From assembly GCA_002377695.1 (NCBI GenBank), contig DFQH01000001.1:20417-84416 (forward strand): a stretch of 64,000 nucleotides of DNA. The letters run 5' to 3'. This DNA comes from Citromicrobium sp. UBA3494 (GTDB lineage Bacteria; Pseudomonadota; Alphaproteobacteria; Sphingomonadales; Sphingomonadaceae). The translations under genes were made by a program, and so were the position numbers. This document shows, piece by piece, positions 30,470 through 41,083 of the stretch (position 1 is its first letter; each line of letters begins with the position of its first letter). The notes beneath the pieces are model-generated. The model was not told the DNA's origin. It saw only the letters and a program-made list of their open reading frames with translations, and did not search any database.

Positions 30470-31270
30470 TTAATCGAGCTGTGCATGCCAGCCATCCATG
30501 ACCACGTTGTGCTTCTCGGCGAGTAGATAGAGATCGCGAAGCGTCGAGGTTCGCCAATGCTCTCCGATAATTTCTGACCTGTCGGCCATCAAACAATCCG
30601 TTTTGACGAGCCACTCGGTATCTCGTCCGTTCTCCGCGATCGAACGATGTCGTTCGTCAACGTGCCAATATTGGTCGTCGCCTTTGCGGTGAACCTGAAA
30701 GCCCCGCGATCGTAGCTCTTCGGCAAGCTCGTCAGGATCGTCACCATAGAAGAAATAGACGACATTTCGGGCCAGGCTCAGATCGGCACCGTTGTCGCGA
30801 ATGAGGTCGAGCGTCGCCTTGGCTTGTTGCACTTCACGGGCGACAGCGCCGCTGACCGGAATGCCTCCGCAATCTTCGCGGTAGTCCGAGGGATTGTTGT
30901 GGTCGATTGGACCGCGTTCATTGGTCGCCAGACAGCCCCACCCATCGCACCTCACCGCAAAAGCGTCTTCGATCTGCAGGTAGGTTGTTGCGAATTCGCG
31001 CATCGTGTCATCGTCGGTTTTCTGGGACCGGACGAGGAAAAGCCACGGCTTCCCGTCCTCGTCCTCCTCAATGAGTTCCTGAACCTTGAAGCCCCAGTTT
31101 GCGCTCGCTTGGGCGACCCTCTGCAAATCCTTCAGATCGCCGCGAAACGAAACATCGACGGGCCGCGCGATATGGGCGGCATCCCCATCTCTTCTCAAAC
31201 TGGTCAGGACTACGCGGTCTTCCTCCCACGTCTCGTCCCACCGAGCCTGATTGAGAGGAATTGGGTTCAC
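30470..31270 (-). CDS. RraB-family (ribonuclease E inhibitor-like) protein between carA and carB
   Basis: 266 residues from a GTG that overlaps the carA stop (GTGA); the open frame continues back into carA but that part is antisense-like noise. Residues about 15-110 match RraB: VVLTSLRRDGD, GFKVQELIEEDEDG and the FAVRCDGWGC signature (RraB has YDGWG). A second related half follows around 150-215 (VVYFFYGDDPDELAEELRSRGFQVHRK). RraB binds RNase E and dampens mRNA turnover. Its place inside the car operon is odd; whether it affects RNase E here is unknown. Confidence 0.75.
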   Translation of the reverse strand: MNPIPLNQARWDETWEEDRVVLTSLRRDGDAAHIARPVDVSFRGDLKDLQRVAQASANWGFKVQELIEEDEDGKPWLFLVRSQKTDDDTMREFATTYLQIEDAFAVRCDGWGCLATNERGPIDHNNPSDYREDCGGIPVSGAVAREVQQAKATLDLIRDNGADLSLARNVVYFFYGDDPDELAEELRSRGFQVHRKGDDQYWHVDERHRSIAENGRDTEWLVKTDCLMADRSEIIGEHWRTSTLRDLYLLAEKHNVVMDGWHAQLD

Positions 31271-32445
31271 CCCAGCATCCCCACGAATTTCTCGAACAGG
31301 TAGAAGCTGTCTTGCGGCCCCGGGCTCGCCTCCGGGTGGTACTGAACACCAAAGGCCCGCTTCCCCGTAATCGCGATGCCGCAATTGGTGCCATCGAACA
31401 GCGAGACGTGTGTCTGCTCGACGCTTGGGGGCAGCGTGTCGCCGTCGACGGCGAAGCCGTGGTTCATGCTGGTGATTTCGACCAATCCGGCCTGATCGCC
31501 CCACCCTTCCCCGACGCGCTGGACGGGGTGGTTCGCGCCGCGGTGGCCCTGGAACATCTTGCTCGTTTTCGCGCCCGCGGCGAGGCCGAGGAGCTGGTGG
31601 CCAAGGCAAATGCCGAAGATCGGAATGTCGCGCTCGAGCAGGCCCTGGATCACCGGCACCGCATAGGCGCCGGTCGCGGCAGGGTCGCCCGGGCCGTTGG
31701 AGAGGAACACGCCATCGGGCTCGTGTGCCAGCACATCCTCCAGCGAAGTCTCGGCAGGCACCACCGTCACCCGTGCGCCCGCGCGGACCAGCTGGCGGAA
31801 GATATTGTCCTTCGCGCCGAAATCGATCGCGACGACGTGCGGCTTCTCCGCCCCGCCTTCGCCATAGCCCTTGCCCAGCTCCCACGCGCCGCCGCGCCAG
31901 CCCTCGTGCGCCTTGCGGCTCACGCGGCGGGCAAGGTCCATGCCTTCGAGCCCCGGCCACTCGCGTGCCTTCTGCAAAAGCGCGTCGAGGTCGAACACGC
32001 CATCCGCGCTATGCGCGATCACTGCGTTGGGCGCGCCGTTCAGGCGGATGAGGCGGGTGAGCGCGCGGGTATCCACGCCCGCCAGCCCGATCTTGCCTTC
32101 GTCCTTCAGCCAGGTGTCGAGATCGACTTCGGAGCGGAAATTGCTCGGCCCCGTAGGCACTTCGCGCATCACGCAGCCCAGCGCGCTTTCCACCTTGCTC
32201 TCGATATCTTCGGGGTTCGCGCCGACATTGCCGATATGCGGGAAGGTGAAGGTGACGATCTGCCCGGCATAGCTGGGGTCGGTCATCACTTCCTGATAAC
32301 CGGTCATCGAGGTGTTGAAGCACACCTCCCCCACAGCAGAGCCTTCCGCCCCGCAGCCAATGCCCCACAGGGCGGTGCCATCGGCAAGAAGCAACAGGCC
32401 CGTCGCACCATCAGGTTGCGCAGGAGTAATCTCGGCTGAAGCCAT
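31267..32445 (-). CDS. carA: Carbamoyl-phosphate synthase small subunit (glutaminase)
   Basis: 392 residues. Hydrolyses glutamine and channels ammonia to CarB. The N-terminal CPSase_sm domain has GEVCFNTSMTGYQE; the class I amidotransferase has the nucleophile in GICLGHQLL, the stretch GPGDP, and the catalytic His/Glu in QYHPEASPGP. First gene of the minus-strand carA - rraB-like - carB operon; its divergent promoter region (32446-32619) is shared with yqeY. Confidence 0.97.
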   Translation of the reverse strand: MASAEITPAQPDGATGLLLLADGTALWGIGCGAEGSAVGEVCFNTSMTGYQEVMTDPSYAGQIVTFTFPHIGNVGANPEDIESKVESALGCVMREVPTGPSNFRSEVDLDTWLKDEGKIGLAGVDTRALTRLIRLNGAPNAVIAHSADGVFDLDALLQKAREWPGLEGMDLARRVSRKAHEGWRGGAWELGKGYGEGGAEKPHVVAIDFGAKDNIFRQLVRAGARVTVVPAETSLEDVLAHEPDGVFLSNGPGDPAATGAYAVPVIQGLLERDIPIFGICLGHQLLGLAAGAKTSKMFQGHRGANHPVQRVGEGWGDQAGLVEITSMNHGFAVDGDTLPPSVEQTHVSLFDGTNCGIAITGKRAFGVQYHPEASPGPQDSFYLFEKFVGMLG

Positions 32446-32561
32446 GGGCCTGTCCGTTCCTTAAAGTCTGTCCAGCAATGTGCGCTAAGCCATCCGGCTA
32501 GGCCTGCGCTTCGCGCCCGTCAAGCGCACGCCCGACGCTTTTCATCACCCCTCCACCCGCA

Positions 32562-32586
32562 GGAACATTTGTTATATCCGGACGTC
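32562..32586 (+). promoter_or_regulatory. Possible EcfG-like site before yqeY-dnaG-rpoD (imperfect)
   Basis: GGAAC (32562-32566), 16 bp, CGTC (32583-32586); one mismatch to CGTT. It lies about 35 bp before the yqeY start. The same stretch also holds TTATAT, so a housekeeping promoter is at least as likely. Confidence 0.3.
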
Positions 32587-32619
32587 TGTTGAGTGAAACG
32601 CAAAGGTATAACGGAAAAC

Positions 32620-33072
32620 ATGATACGCGAGACGATCCAGAAGGAAGTCATCACCGCCATGAAAGGCGGCAACAAGGAGCGGACGGCCGCGCTCCGCCTG
32701 ATTCAGGCCAAGATCAAGGACCGGGATATCGAACTGCGCACCGCCAAGGGCGACGTCGACGATGACGAGATCGTCACCGACGTGCTGCTCAAGATGGCCA
32801 AGCAGCGCAAGGAATCGATCGCGATGTACCGCGAAGGCGGGCGCGAGGAATTGGCCGAGAAGGAAGAATACGAACTTTCCGTGATCGAGGAATTCCTGCC
32901 GAAGCAGATGGACGAGGCAGAAACCCGCGCTGCGATCGACCAGGTGAAGGCCGATATCGGCGCCACCGACATCAAGTCGATGGGCAAGGTTATGGCCGAG
33001 CTGAAGACGCGTCATGGAGCAACACTCGACATGACGCGGACCAGCGGCTGGGTGAAGGAATCGCTGTCGTGA
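32620..33072 (+). CDS. GatB/YqeY domain-containing protein
   Basis: 150 residues from the ATG at 32620; a GTG at 32593 would add nine residues not seen in the family. The fold of the GatB C-terminal tRNA-binding domain is recognisable: MKGGNKERTAALRLIQAKIK, KQRKESIAMYREGGREELA, EEFLPKQMDEAETRAAI, GKVMAEL. It is commonly placed before dnaG-rpoD in many bacteria. Biochemical role unclear; tRNA binding inferred from the family. Confidence 0.9.
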   Translation: MIRETIQKEVITAMKGGNKERTAALRLIQAKIKDRDIELRTAKGDVDDDEIVTDVLLKMAKQRKESIAMYREGGREELAEKEEYELSVIEEFLPKQMDEAETRAAIDQVKADIGATDIKSMGKVMAELKTRHGATLDMTRTSGWVKESLS

Positions 33073-33782
33073 GGCGCAGGCTCGCCTCTCGCATGCTGGC
33101 TCCGGTCGCGCTCGCGGCGGTGCTTGCAGCCTGCGCGGGCGAGCCCGAGGATACAGAACCTGCGCCAACGCCAAGCGTCACCGCCGACGCGCCGTCCGAC
33201 CCGCGTACGCTGGTCGCCGCGGATTTCGGCGAGCTTGAACTGGGGCCGAAGATAGAAGGCCCCGTCGGCCCCGAGGTCGAAGCCTCCATCATCGTCGATG
33301 GCCGCTCCATCGGCGATATCGTCAGCTACGTCGCCTGCCCTGCGGGGGTCGAGGAATGCGATCCGGACGAGCTGCCCGACGACACCGTCTATACCTACGT
33401 CCACACGGTTCGCCCGGGCGTGGACGACCCCAATGACCCTCCGTTCATGCGGCCCGTGGGGCTGGACGAGGTGGAAGAAGCGACCCTGTTTGCCACGCTG
33501 CGCGAGGCGCGGGGCTTCAACGGCGCGATCGGCTTTGATCGCGCGCAGGTGGAAGAGGCGCTCGGCCCGGATGGCACGATCCGCGTGCAGGACGACAACG
33601 GTACGCTCGCCTGGCGCGTCGTGGGCGGCGATGGCTGGCAGACCGGTGAGGCGATCACCTTTTTCTGGCAAAGCACTCTGCCACCCGCAGGGCCCGACGA
33701 GGCTTATACTCTGCGCGCCGACGAGAAGATCGCCATGGCGTCCGGGCCATTCCCTCCCCGGGCGGAGGACGACGGATCTTAG
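33069..33782 (+). CDS. Lipoprotein of unknown function in the dnaG-rpoD operon
   Basis: 237 residues; its GTG overlaps the yqeY stop. The signal peptide ends in a lipobox (AVLAACAG) followed by a Pro/Thr-rich linker (PEDTEPAPTPSVTADAP). The mature part is acidic with no recognised domain. The 62 bp to dnaG hold no obvious terminator, so it may be read together with dnaG and rpoD. An envelope lipoprotein in a macromolecular-synthesis operon is unexpected but may be a lineage trait. Confidence 0.8.
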   Translation: MRRRLASRMLAPVALAAVLAACAGEPEDTEPAPTPSVTADAPSDPRTLVAADFGELELGPKIEGPVGPEVEASIIVDGRSIGDIVSYVACPAGVEECDPDELPDDTVYTYVHTVRPGVDDPNDPPFMRPVGLDEVEEATLFATLREARGFNGAIGFDRAQVEEALGPDGTIRVQDDNGTLAWRVVGGDGWQTGEAITFFWQSTLPPAGPDEAYTLRADEKIAMASGPFPPRAEDDGS

Positions 33783-33844
33783 CTGTGGAGCATCGCGCGA
33801 TGGGCTAGCGCGCGGCGGTGCGGGCCATTAGGTTCGACCACGCG

Positions 33845-35746
33845 ATGGCGCTTTCCCCTCAATGGCTCGATCAGCTGCGGACCCGTGTGACGCTGTCCAG
33901 CGTCATCATGCGGACGACCAAGCTGCAACGCGCAGGACGCGAATGGAAGGCGTGCTGCCCGTTTCACGACGAGAAAACGCCCAGCTTCACCGTCAACGAC
34001 CAGAAGGGCTTCTACCACTGCTTCGGCTGCGGAGCGCACGGCGATGTGATTCGCTGGATGACCGATCAGCGCGGGCTGCAGTTCATGGATGCGGTGAAGG
34101 AACTCGCGGTTGTCGCGGGGATGGAAATGCCCGCGCCCGACCCGCGCGAGGCGCAGAAGGCGAAACGCCGCGCCGGACTGCACGATGCGATGGGCGCGGC
34201 GCAGGAATTCTTCGCGCGTGAGCTTGCCGGGTCGCGCGGCGCGCAGGCACGCGAATATCTCGCCAAGCGCGGTTTCTCGTCCGCCATCATGCGCGAATTC
34301 GGTTTCGGCTACGCCCCGGACGACCGGCAGGCCCTGGCGCAGGCGCTCGGCTCGCTGCCGCCGCAATTGCTGGTGGAGGGCGGCCTGCGCATCGCGATCG
34401 ACGGGAAGGACCCGTATGATCGCTTCCGCGACCGGCTGATGCTGCCGATCCACGATGTGCGCGGGCGCGTGATCGCGTTCGGCGGACGCATTCTGACGCC
34501 GAAGGAAGGCGCGCCCAAATACCTCAATTCGCCCGAGACGCCGCTCTTCGACAAGGGGCGCACGCTCTACAACCTGCACCGCGCCGGGCCCGCCTCGCGC
34601 AAATCCGACCGCATCATCGTGGTCGAGGGTTACATGGATGTGATTGCGCTCGCCAATGCGGGGATCGGGGAAGGCGTCGCCCCGCTCGGCACCGCGCTGA
34701 CCGAGAATCACATCGCGGAGCTGTGGCGCCACGTTCCCTGTCCCACCTTGTGCTTCGATGGCGATGCGGCCGGCCAGCGCGCGGTGCGCCGTGCGATAGA
34801 GCGCGCCTTGCCGATGCTGCACCCGGGCCACTCGCTCAGAATCGCATGGCTGCCGACCGGGCTCGACCCGGACGATCTGATCAAGGCGAAAGGTGTTGCA
34901 GCATTCGAACAGGTGCTCGAAAATGCGCAATCGCTCCTCGACGCCGTGTGGACGCTGGAGGCCAATGCGGCCCCGCTCGACAGCCCGGAGGCCAAGGCCG
35001 GTCTCAAGGCGCGGCTGATGATGCATGTCGATGCGATCGAGGAGCCCGATGTGCGCGCACTCTATCGCCGCGATCTGCTCGACCGGTTTTCCGCTTTTGC
35101 CTTCCCCAAGCGCGAAAAAGCGCCGTTTCGTCCCGGAAAACAATGGCGACGCGACGCGCCGGAGCCTTTGTCGCAGGACCTGTTGCGCAAGCTATCCAAC
35201 CTCTCCCAGGGCGGCGCGCGTGCCCGATTGCTGGCTGCTGTCATGACGCAACTGGCGGCTCATCCCGAGTTGATCGAGGGGCACCGCGAGGCGCTGCGCG
35301 AGCTCGGCGAAAGCGATCCGGCAACGCAATCCTTGCTCGATCCGTTGCTCGCGCATGCACAAACGCTTGAAGCCGACGAGAAAAGCGCCATATTCGCCGG
35401 GCGCTGGGGCTCCCGGTCCGCTGAACACTCCGCACCTGGCCTTCTCGACAAGGCCCACGATGCAGCGACCGCGCGCGAGGACCTGGCCGAAGCCATCGAA
35501 CTGCTGGTCGAAGGGCCGGCACTCGACAAGGCACTGGCCGCGGCGACGGAGCGTTTCGAACACGATCCCGAAGGCGCGTTCGCCGAACAGCAGCGACTGC
35601 TCAAGCGGAAGCTGGCGTTCGACGCACGCTTGGGCCAGATGGCAACGAGGCGGATCGCGCGAGCGACACCGGATACAGATTCAAAAGCCGCTGCGGCTCC
35701 TGCGGAAAATGGGGAACGCATCGGACAGGAAACGGATTTTCAATAG
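33845..35746 (+). CDS. dnaG: DNA primase
   Basis: 633 residues from the ATG at 33845. Makes RNA primers for replication. The N-terminal CHC2 zinc finger (CPFHDEKTPSF then YHCFGCGAHGD), the RNA-polymerase basic region (IHDVRGRVIAFGGRIL), Toprim (IVVEGYMDVIAL, CFDGDAAGQRA), and a C-terminal helicase-binding region are present in order. It is followed 3 bp later by rpoD, the conserved dnaG-rpoD pair. Confidence 0.97.
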   Translation: MALSPQWLDQLRTRVTLSSVIMRTTKLQRAGREWKACCPFHDEKTPSFTVNDQKGFYHCFGCGAHGDVIRWMTDQRGLQFMDAVKELAVVAGMEMPAPDPREAQKAKRRAGLHDAMGAAQEFFARELAGSRGAQAREYLAKRGFSSAIMREFGFGYAPDDRQALAQALGSLPPQLLVEGGLRIAIDGKDPYDRFRDRLMLPIHDVRGRVIAFGGRILTPKEGAPKYLNSPETPLFDKGRTLYNLHRAGPASRKSDRIIVVEGYMDVIALANAGIGEGVAPLGTALTENHIAELWRHVPCPTLCFDGDAAGQRAVRRAIERALPMLHPGHSLRIAWLPTGLDPDDLIKAKGVAAFEQVLENAQSLLDAVWTLEANAAPLDSPEAKAGLKARLMMHVDAIEEPDVRALYRRDLLDRFSAFAFPKREKAPFRPGKQWRRDAPEPLSQDLLRKLSNLSQGGARARLLAAVMTQLAAHPELIEGHREALRELGESDPATQSLLDPLLAHAQTLEADEKSAIFAGRWGSRSAEHSAPGLLDKAHDAATAREDLAEAIELLVEGPALDKALAAATERFEHDPEGAFAEQQRLLKRKLAFDARLGQMATRRIARATPDTDSKAAAAPAENGERIGQETDFQ

Positions 35747-35749
35747 CCC

Positions 35750-37756
35750 ATGGCATCCGAAGCGAAAACCAAAGAGACCGAAGATGCTCCCCTGATCGAC
35801 CTCAACGAGGCATCGATCAAGAAGCTGATCACCAAGGCAAAGAAACGTGGTTACGTCACCTATGACGAGCTGAACGAGGCGCTTCCGCAAGGCGAGATGA
35901 GCTCCGACCAGATCGAGGACATCCAGGCCGCGATTTCGGAAATGGGCGTGCAGATCGTCGAATCGGACGACGAGGTGGAAGCGGAAAAGGACGAGGTCGA
36001 GGAAATCGCCCCCGATTCGGCCGCGAAGAAGGACGAAAAGCCCGCAGCTGCCGCGACGAAGAAGACGGTCGATGCGCGCACGGACGATCCGGTGCGGATG
36101 TACCTGCGCGAAATGGGCGCCGTCGAACTGCTCAGCCGCGAAGGCGAGATCGCCATTGCCAAGCGGATCGAGGCGGGCCGCGACACCATGATTATCGGGC
36201 TGTGCGAAAGCCCGATCACCTTCCACGCCATCATCCAGTGGTCCGAAGCGCTCAACGAGGGCGAGATGCAGCTGCGCGAGATCCTCGATCTCGACGCGAT
36301 GCTTTCGAAGGAGCCTCCCGTCGACAAGATGGAGGAGGAGAACGAGGACGACAGCGGCGAAATCTCCGAGGAGACCGCCGGTCCGACCATCCGCGAGGAC
36401 GACGAGGACGAGGATTCCGATTCCGACGACGAGGATGAAGACGGCGACGGCGAAGCCAAGTCGCGTCGTGACGACGACGACGAAGAAGACAACACGATGT
36501 CGCTGGCCCAGATGGAGGCTGCGCTCAAGCCCGACGCGCTCGAGCGGTTCGCCCGCATCACCGACCTGTTCAAGAAGTTCGAGAAGCTGCAGGGCGAGCG
36601 TGTCGATACGCTGGGCCGTGGCGATGCCTTCCCCGCCGCCAAGGAAAAGAAGTACGAAGACCTGCGCGAACAGCTGACGGCGGAAGTCGAAAGCGTGCAG
36701 TTCCACGCGACCAAGATCGAATTCCTGGTCGACAACCTCTACGCCTTCAACCGCCGCCTGACCGCGCTGGGCGGCCAGATGCTGCGCCTTGCCGAGCGTC
36801 ACAAGATCAAGCGGATCGACTTTCTCGATGCCTATATCGGCAACGAGCTGGACGACGACTGGCTGACCAGCCGTACCAAGGAAAAGAAGTGGGCCGCCTT
36901 CGCCGAGAAGGAAGGCGAATCGATCGAGCGCATCCGCCAGGAAATCAGCGATATCGCCAGCCAGACCGGCATGGCGCTGCCCGAATTCCGCCGGATCGTG
37001 AACATGGTCCAGAAGGGCGAGCGCGAGGCGCGTATCGCCAAGAAGGAAATGGTCGAGGCGAACCTGCGTCTCGTGATCTCCATCGCCAAGAAATACACCA
37101 ACCGCGGACTGCAGTTCCTCGACCTGATCCAGGAAGGGAACATCGGCCTGATGAAGGCGGTCGACAAGTTCGAGTATCGTCGCGGCTACAAGTTCAGCAC
37201 TTACGCGACCTGGTGGATCCGGCAGGCGATTACCCGCTCGATCGCCGACCAGGCGCGCACGATCCGCATCCCGGTCCACATGATCGAGACGATTAACAAG
37301 CTGGTCCGCACCTCCCGCCAGTTCCTGCACGAGCAGGGCCGCGAGCCCACGCCCGAGGAAATGGCAGAGCGTCTTTCGATGCCTCTCGAAAAGGTGCGCA
37401 AGGTGATGAAGATCGCCAAGGAGCCGATCAGCCTCGAAACGCCGATCGGCGACGAGGAAGATTCGCACCTGGGCGATTTCATCGAAGACAAGAACGCGAT
37501 CATCCCCGTGGATGCCGCGATCCAGAGCAACCTCAAGGAAACCGTCACCCGCGTGCTCGCCAGCCTGACGCCGCGCGAAGAACGCGTGCTGCGTATGCGC
37601 TTCGGCATCGGGATGAATACCGATCACACCCTGGAAGAAGTCGGCCAGCAGTTCAGCGTGACGCGCGAACGTATCCGCCAGATCGAGGCGAAGGCGCTGC
37701 GCAAGCTCAAGCACCCGAGCCGTAGCCGCAAGATGCGCAGCTTCCTGGATCAGTGA
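35750..37756 (+). CDS. rpoD: RNA polymerase primary sigma factor (sigma-70)
   Basis: 668 residues. Region 1.1 is at the N-terminus ([20 protein letters not shown]), region 1.2 at [22 protein letters not shown] highly acidic non-conserved stretch lies about 205-245 ([20 protein letters not shown]). Region 2 is the textbook [20 protein letters not shown] followed by [20 protein letters not shown]; region 3 at [11 protein letters not shown]; region 4 at [20 protein letters not shown]. Directs transcription of housekeeping genes. A terminator follows at 37783-37809. Confidence 0.98.
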   Translation: MASEAKTKETEDAPLIDLNEASIKKLITKAKKRGYVTYDELNEALPQGEMSSDQIEDIQAAISEMGVQIVESDDEVEAEKDEVEEIAPDSAAKKDEKPAAAATKKTVDARTDDPVRMYLREMGAVELLSREGEIAIAKRIEAGRDTMIIGLCESPITFHAIIQWSEALNEGEMQLREILDLDAMLSKEPPVDKMEEENEDDSGEISEETAGPTIREDDEDEDSDSDDEDEDGDGEAKSRRDDDDEEDNTMSLAQMEAALKPDALERFARITDLFKKFEKLQGERVDTLGRGDAFPAAKEKKYEDLREQLTAEVESVQFHATKIEFLVDNLYAFNRRLTALGGQMLRLAERHKIKRIDFLDAYIGNELDDDWLTSRTKEKKWAAFAEKEGESIERIRQEISDIASQTGMALPEFRRIVNMVQKGEREARIAKKEMVEANLRLVISIAKKYTNRGLQFLDLIQEGNIGLMKAVDKFEYRRGYKFSTYATWWIRQAITRSIADQARTIRIPVHMIETINKLVRTSRQFLHEQGREPTPEEMAERLSMPLEKVRKVMKIAKEPISLETPIGDEEDSHLGDFIEDKNAIIPVDAAIQSNLKETVTRVLASLTPREERVLRMRFGIGMNTDHTLEEVGQQFSVTRERIRQIEAKALRKLKHPSRSRKMRSFLDQ

Positions 37757-37782
37757 GCTTCATATTTCGACGGAAAGACAGG

Positions 37783-37809
37783 AAGGCCCGCTGGCAATCA
37801 GCGGGCCTT
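37783..37809 (+). terminator. Rho-independent terminator after rpoD
   Basis: AAGGCCCGCTG, a five-base loop, then CAGCGGGCCTTTT: a strong stem with a short T-run 26 bp past the rpoD stop, just before rpiB. Confidence 0.85.
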
Positions 37810-37826
37810 TTCCTTATGTGCGCCCC

Positions 37827-38276
37827 ATGCGTATCGCTATTGCTTCCGACCACGCCGCCATCGAGATGAAGGCCGCCCTGCACGAATGGCTCGTCGAGAA
37901 AGGCCATGAGGTCGCCGACCTTGGCCCGGCCGATGGCGAGCGCGTCGATTATCCCGACTATGGCTACAAGCTCGCCTCGGTCGTGGCCGATGGCACGGCC
38001 ATGCGCGGCATTGCTCTGTGCGGATCGGGCCTCGGCATTTCGATGAGCGTCAATCGAAATCCGAAGTGCCGCTGCGCGATGGTTTCCGAACAGCTCTCTG
38101 CCCGGCTCGCGCGCGAGCATAATGACGCGAACGTCATCGCCATGGGCGCGCGACTGATCGGCATCGAGCAAGCCAAGGCCTGCGTTCAGACATTCCTGGA
38201 AACCGCGTTCGAGGGCGGCCGGCACCAGGGCCGGGTCGACAAGCTCTCCGCACCCCCCGCAACCGAAAGCGACTAG
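37827..38276 (+). CDS. rpiB: Ribose-5-phosphate isomerase B
   Basis: 149 residues from the ATG at 37827; no clear ribosome site because the rpoD terminator ends just upstream. Interconverts ribose 5-phosphate and ribulose 5-phosphate. RpiB/LacAB signatures: [36 protein letters not shown] (active-site Cys) and [14 protein letters not shown]. It supplies ribulose 5-phosphate, the RibB substrate. glyA follows after 4 bp. Confidence 0.93.
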   Translation: MRIAIASDHAAIEMKAALHEWLVEKGHEVADLGPADGERVDYPDYGYKLASVVADGTAMRGIALCGSGLGISMSVNRNPKCRCAMVSEQLSARLAREHNDANVIAMGARLIGIEQAKACVQTFLETAFEGGRHQGRVDKLSAPPATESD

Positions 38277-38280
38277 ACCA

Positions 38281-39612
<1,332 letters not shown>

Positions 39613-39616
39613 TCTG

Positions 39617-39838
39617 ATGGACAATCGCGATCCCGACAATGGACAGGACTGGGTGGAAGATGCCCGAACAGAGGTCTCCGGCATGCTGAAGGAGGGGATG
39701 CACCATCCCTCCACCAAACCCGTGCTGGCCGGCGCGGCGGTCGGTACGGTGGGCGCGATGATCCTGCCGGTCATCACCTGGCCGGTCGGCCTGGCCGCCG
39801 GTGCCGGTTACATGCTCTATCGCCGGATCAAGCGCTGA
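39617..39838 (+). CDS. Small membrane protein
   Basis: 73 residues from the ATG at 39617 (GGGGAG upstream). Acidic N-terminus, then a glycine-rich hydrophobic stretch (GAAVGTVGAMILPVITWPVG, about 38-58) and a basic end (YRRIKR). One or two membrane passes. Four bp after glyA, overlapping the probable trmJ start. No family recognised. Confidence 0.75.
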   Translation: MDNRDPDNGQDWVEDARTEVSGMLKEGMHHPSTKPVLAGAAVGTVGAMILPVITWPVGLAAGAGYMLYRRIKR

Positions 39839-40551
39839 CACCACCTCCTGCAATCGTCCTCGTCCGGCCGCAACTGGGCGAGAATATCGGCAAGGCGGCG
39901 CGCGCGATGGCCAATTTCGGCCTGCGCGAGATGCGCCTTGTCACCCCGCGCGATGGCTGGCCGAACCCCTCGGCCGGGCCTGCCGCTGCTGGCGCAGACT
40001 TCATTCTCGACAAGGCACAGGTGTTCGAGACCACGGCGGAGGCTGTGGCCGACTGCGCGCATGTGTTCGCCACCACCGTGCGCAAGCGCGGCGTGACGAA
40101 GCCCGTGCTGACACCCGAGGAAGCCGCCGATGCGATCCACGCAGAGCCGGGCAGGAGCGCGATCCTGTTCGGGCCGGAACGCTCGGGGCTGGAGACAGAG
40201 GATGTGGCGCTCGCCCGCACGATCCTGACCGTTCCGATCGACCCGGATTTCGGCTCGCTCAACCTCGCACAGGCGGTTATCCTGTGTGCGTACGAATGGT
40301 CCAAGCGTCAGGGCCTCGCGCAGCCGCCCAAGGAAGATCTTCTGCCACCGGGCCCGCAGGAGGAGCTGGACGGATTGATCGCTCACCTCGAGCGCATGCT
40401 GGAGCCCAAGGGCTATTTCCTGCCCCGGGCACGGGCCGAAGCGACCCGCCGCACCCTGCGCGGAGTGCTGACCAAGCCGGGCTGGAATCATCTGGAATTG
40501 CGAACGCTGCGCGGCGTGCTGTCCAGCTTGGAGCGCAAGCCGCGCGACTAG
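39835..40551 (+). CDS. TrmJ/LasT-type tRNA 2'-O-methyltransferase, apparently with a non-standard start codon
   Basis: 238 residues if read from CTG at 39835. The SpoU/TrmH family N-terminus is encoded before the first ATG (39907): AIVLVRPQLGENIGKAARAM, which holds the first conserved motif; the remaining motifs are ILFGPERSGLETEDV and VPIDPDFGSLNLAQAV (knot and SAM site). In this frame no ATG, GTG or TTG occurs between the glyA stop (39612) and 39907. The CTG overlaps the preceding stop (CTGA), the usual coupling geometry. Starting at 39907 would remove about 24 family residues. Modifies tRNA ribose near position 32 in relatives. Confidence 0.8.
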   Translation: MTPPPAIVLVRPQLGENIGKAARAMANFGLREMRLVTPRDGWPNPSAGPAAAGADFILDKAQVFETTAEAVADCAHVFATTVRKRGVTKPVLTPEEAADAIHAEPGRSAILFGPERSGLETEDVALARTILTVPIDPDFGSLNLAQAVILCAYEWSKRQGLAQPPKEDLLPPGPQEELDGLIAHLERMLEPKGYFLPRARAEATRRTLRGVLTKPGWNHLELRTLRGVLSSLERKPRD

Positions 40552-40859
40552 CTGCGCAGCCGTTCCCACTCGACCATTTCGTAGGCAATCGACGCCTCGA
40601 CCAAAGCGTCCCAGATCTCGCCCAGCTCGCGCTCGGGAATTCCCGCGGCCCGCGCATCGTCGCGCACATTGGCGATCACTTCGGCCTTGCGTGCCTCGTC
40701 GCGCACGTGGCCGCGCTCGGGCTTGATACGGGCCGCGGCGCGCATGTATCCAAAGCGGACAGCGATCAGCCGCATCAGTTCGCGGTCCAGCGTATCGACG
40801 CCGACCCGCACATCGGCCATGGTTTCGCAGTCTTCGGGAGGCTTGACGGTATCGTTCAT
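40548..40859 (-). CDS. Chorismate mutase (AroQ type)
   Basis: 103 residues from the ATG at 40859. Converts chorismate to prephenate for Phe/Tyr. AroQ helical fold: VRVGVDTLDRELMRLIAVRF, then MRAAARIKPERGHVRDEARK with the active-site Arg/Lys, and IPERELGEIWDALVEASIAYE. The length fits a stand-alone monofunctional enzyme, close to the pyruvate-lyase-like salicylate branch family. The stop shares CTAG with the convergent methyltransferase gene. Confidence 0.88.
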   Translation of the reverse strand: MNDTVKPPEDCETMADVRVGVDTLDRELMRLIAVRFGYMRAAARIKPERGHVRDEARKAEVIANVRDDARAAGIPERELGEIWDALVEASIAYEMVEWERLRS

Positions 40860-41083
40860 TGCCGCGCGCTGTGCCCTGCCCGCCGGCCGCTGTCGAGACC
40901 TTGACCGGACGGGGATTGTTGCTATGTGGCGCGCTTCGCTTCGCGAGCTTTCACACAAAGCCTCACGAGATTGGCCCCGCACCCCGGTGAAGCGGTGGCC
41001 GCGGCAGGGATTTCGTCCCGTCGGTGCGATGCCGGGTTGAAGCGCCGTCATGTGGGCGGCGACAGCAAATTGAAGGATGAATT

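Noticed and set aside
27028..30501. Very long plus-strand open frame opposite carB
   Set aside because: Arg/His/Asp-rich composition typical of an antisense shadow; carB on the other strand is unmistakable.
31271..31960. N-terminal extension of the RraB-like gene into carA
   Set aside because: The extension runs antisense-like in another frame of carA, is Arg-rich noise, and the GTG at 31270 gives the usual coupled start.
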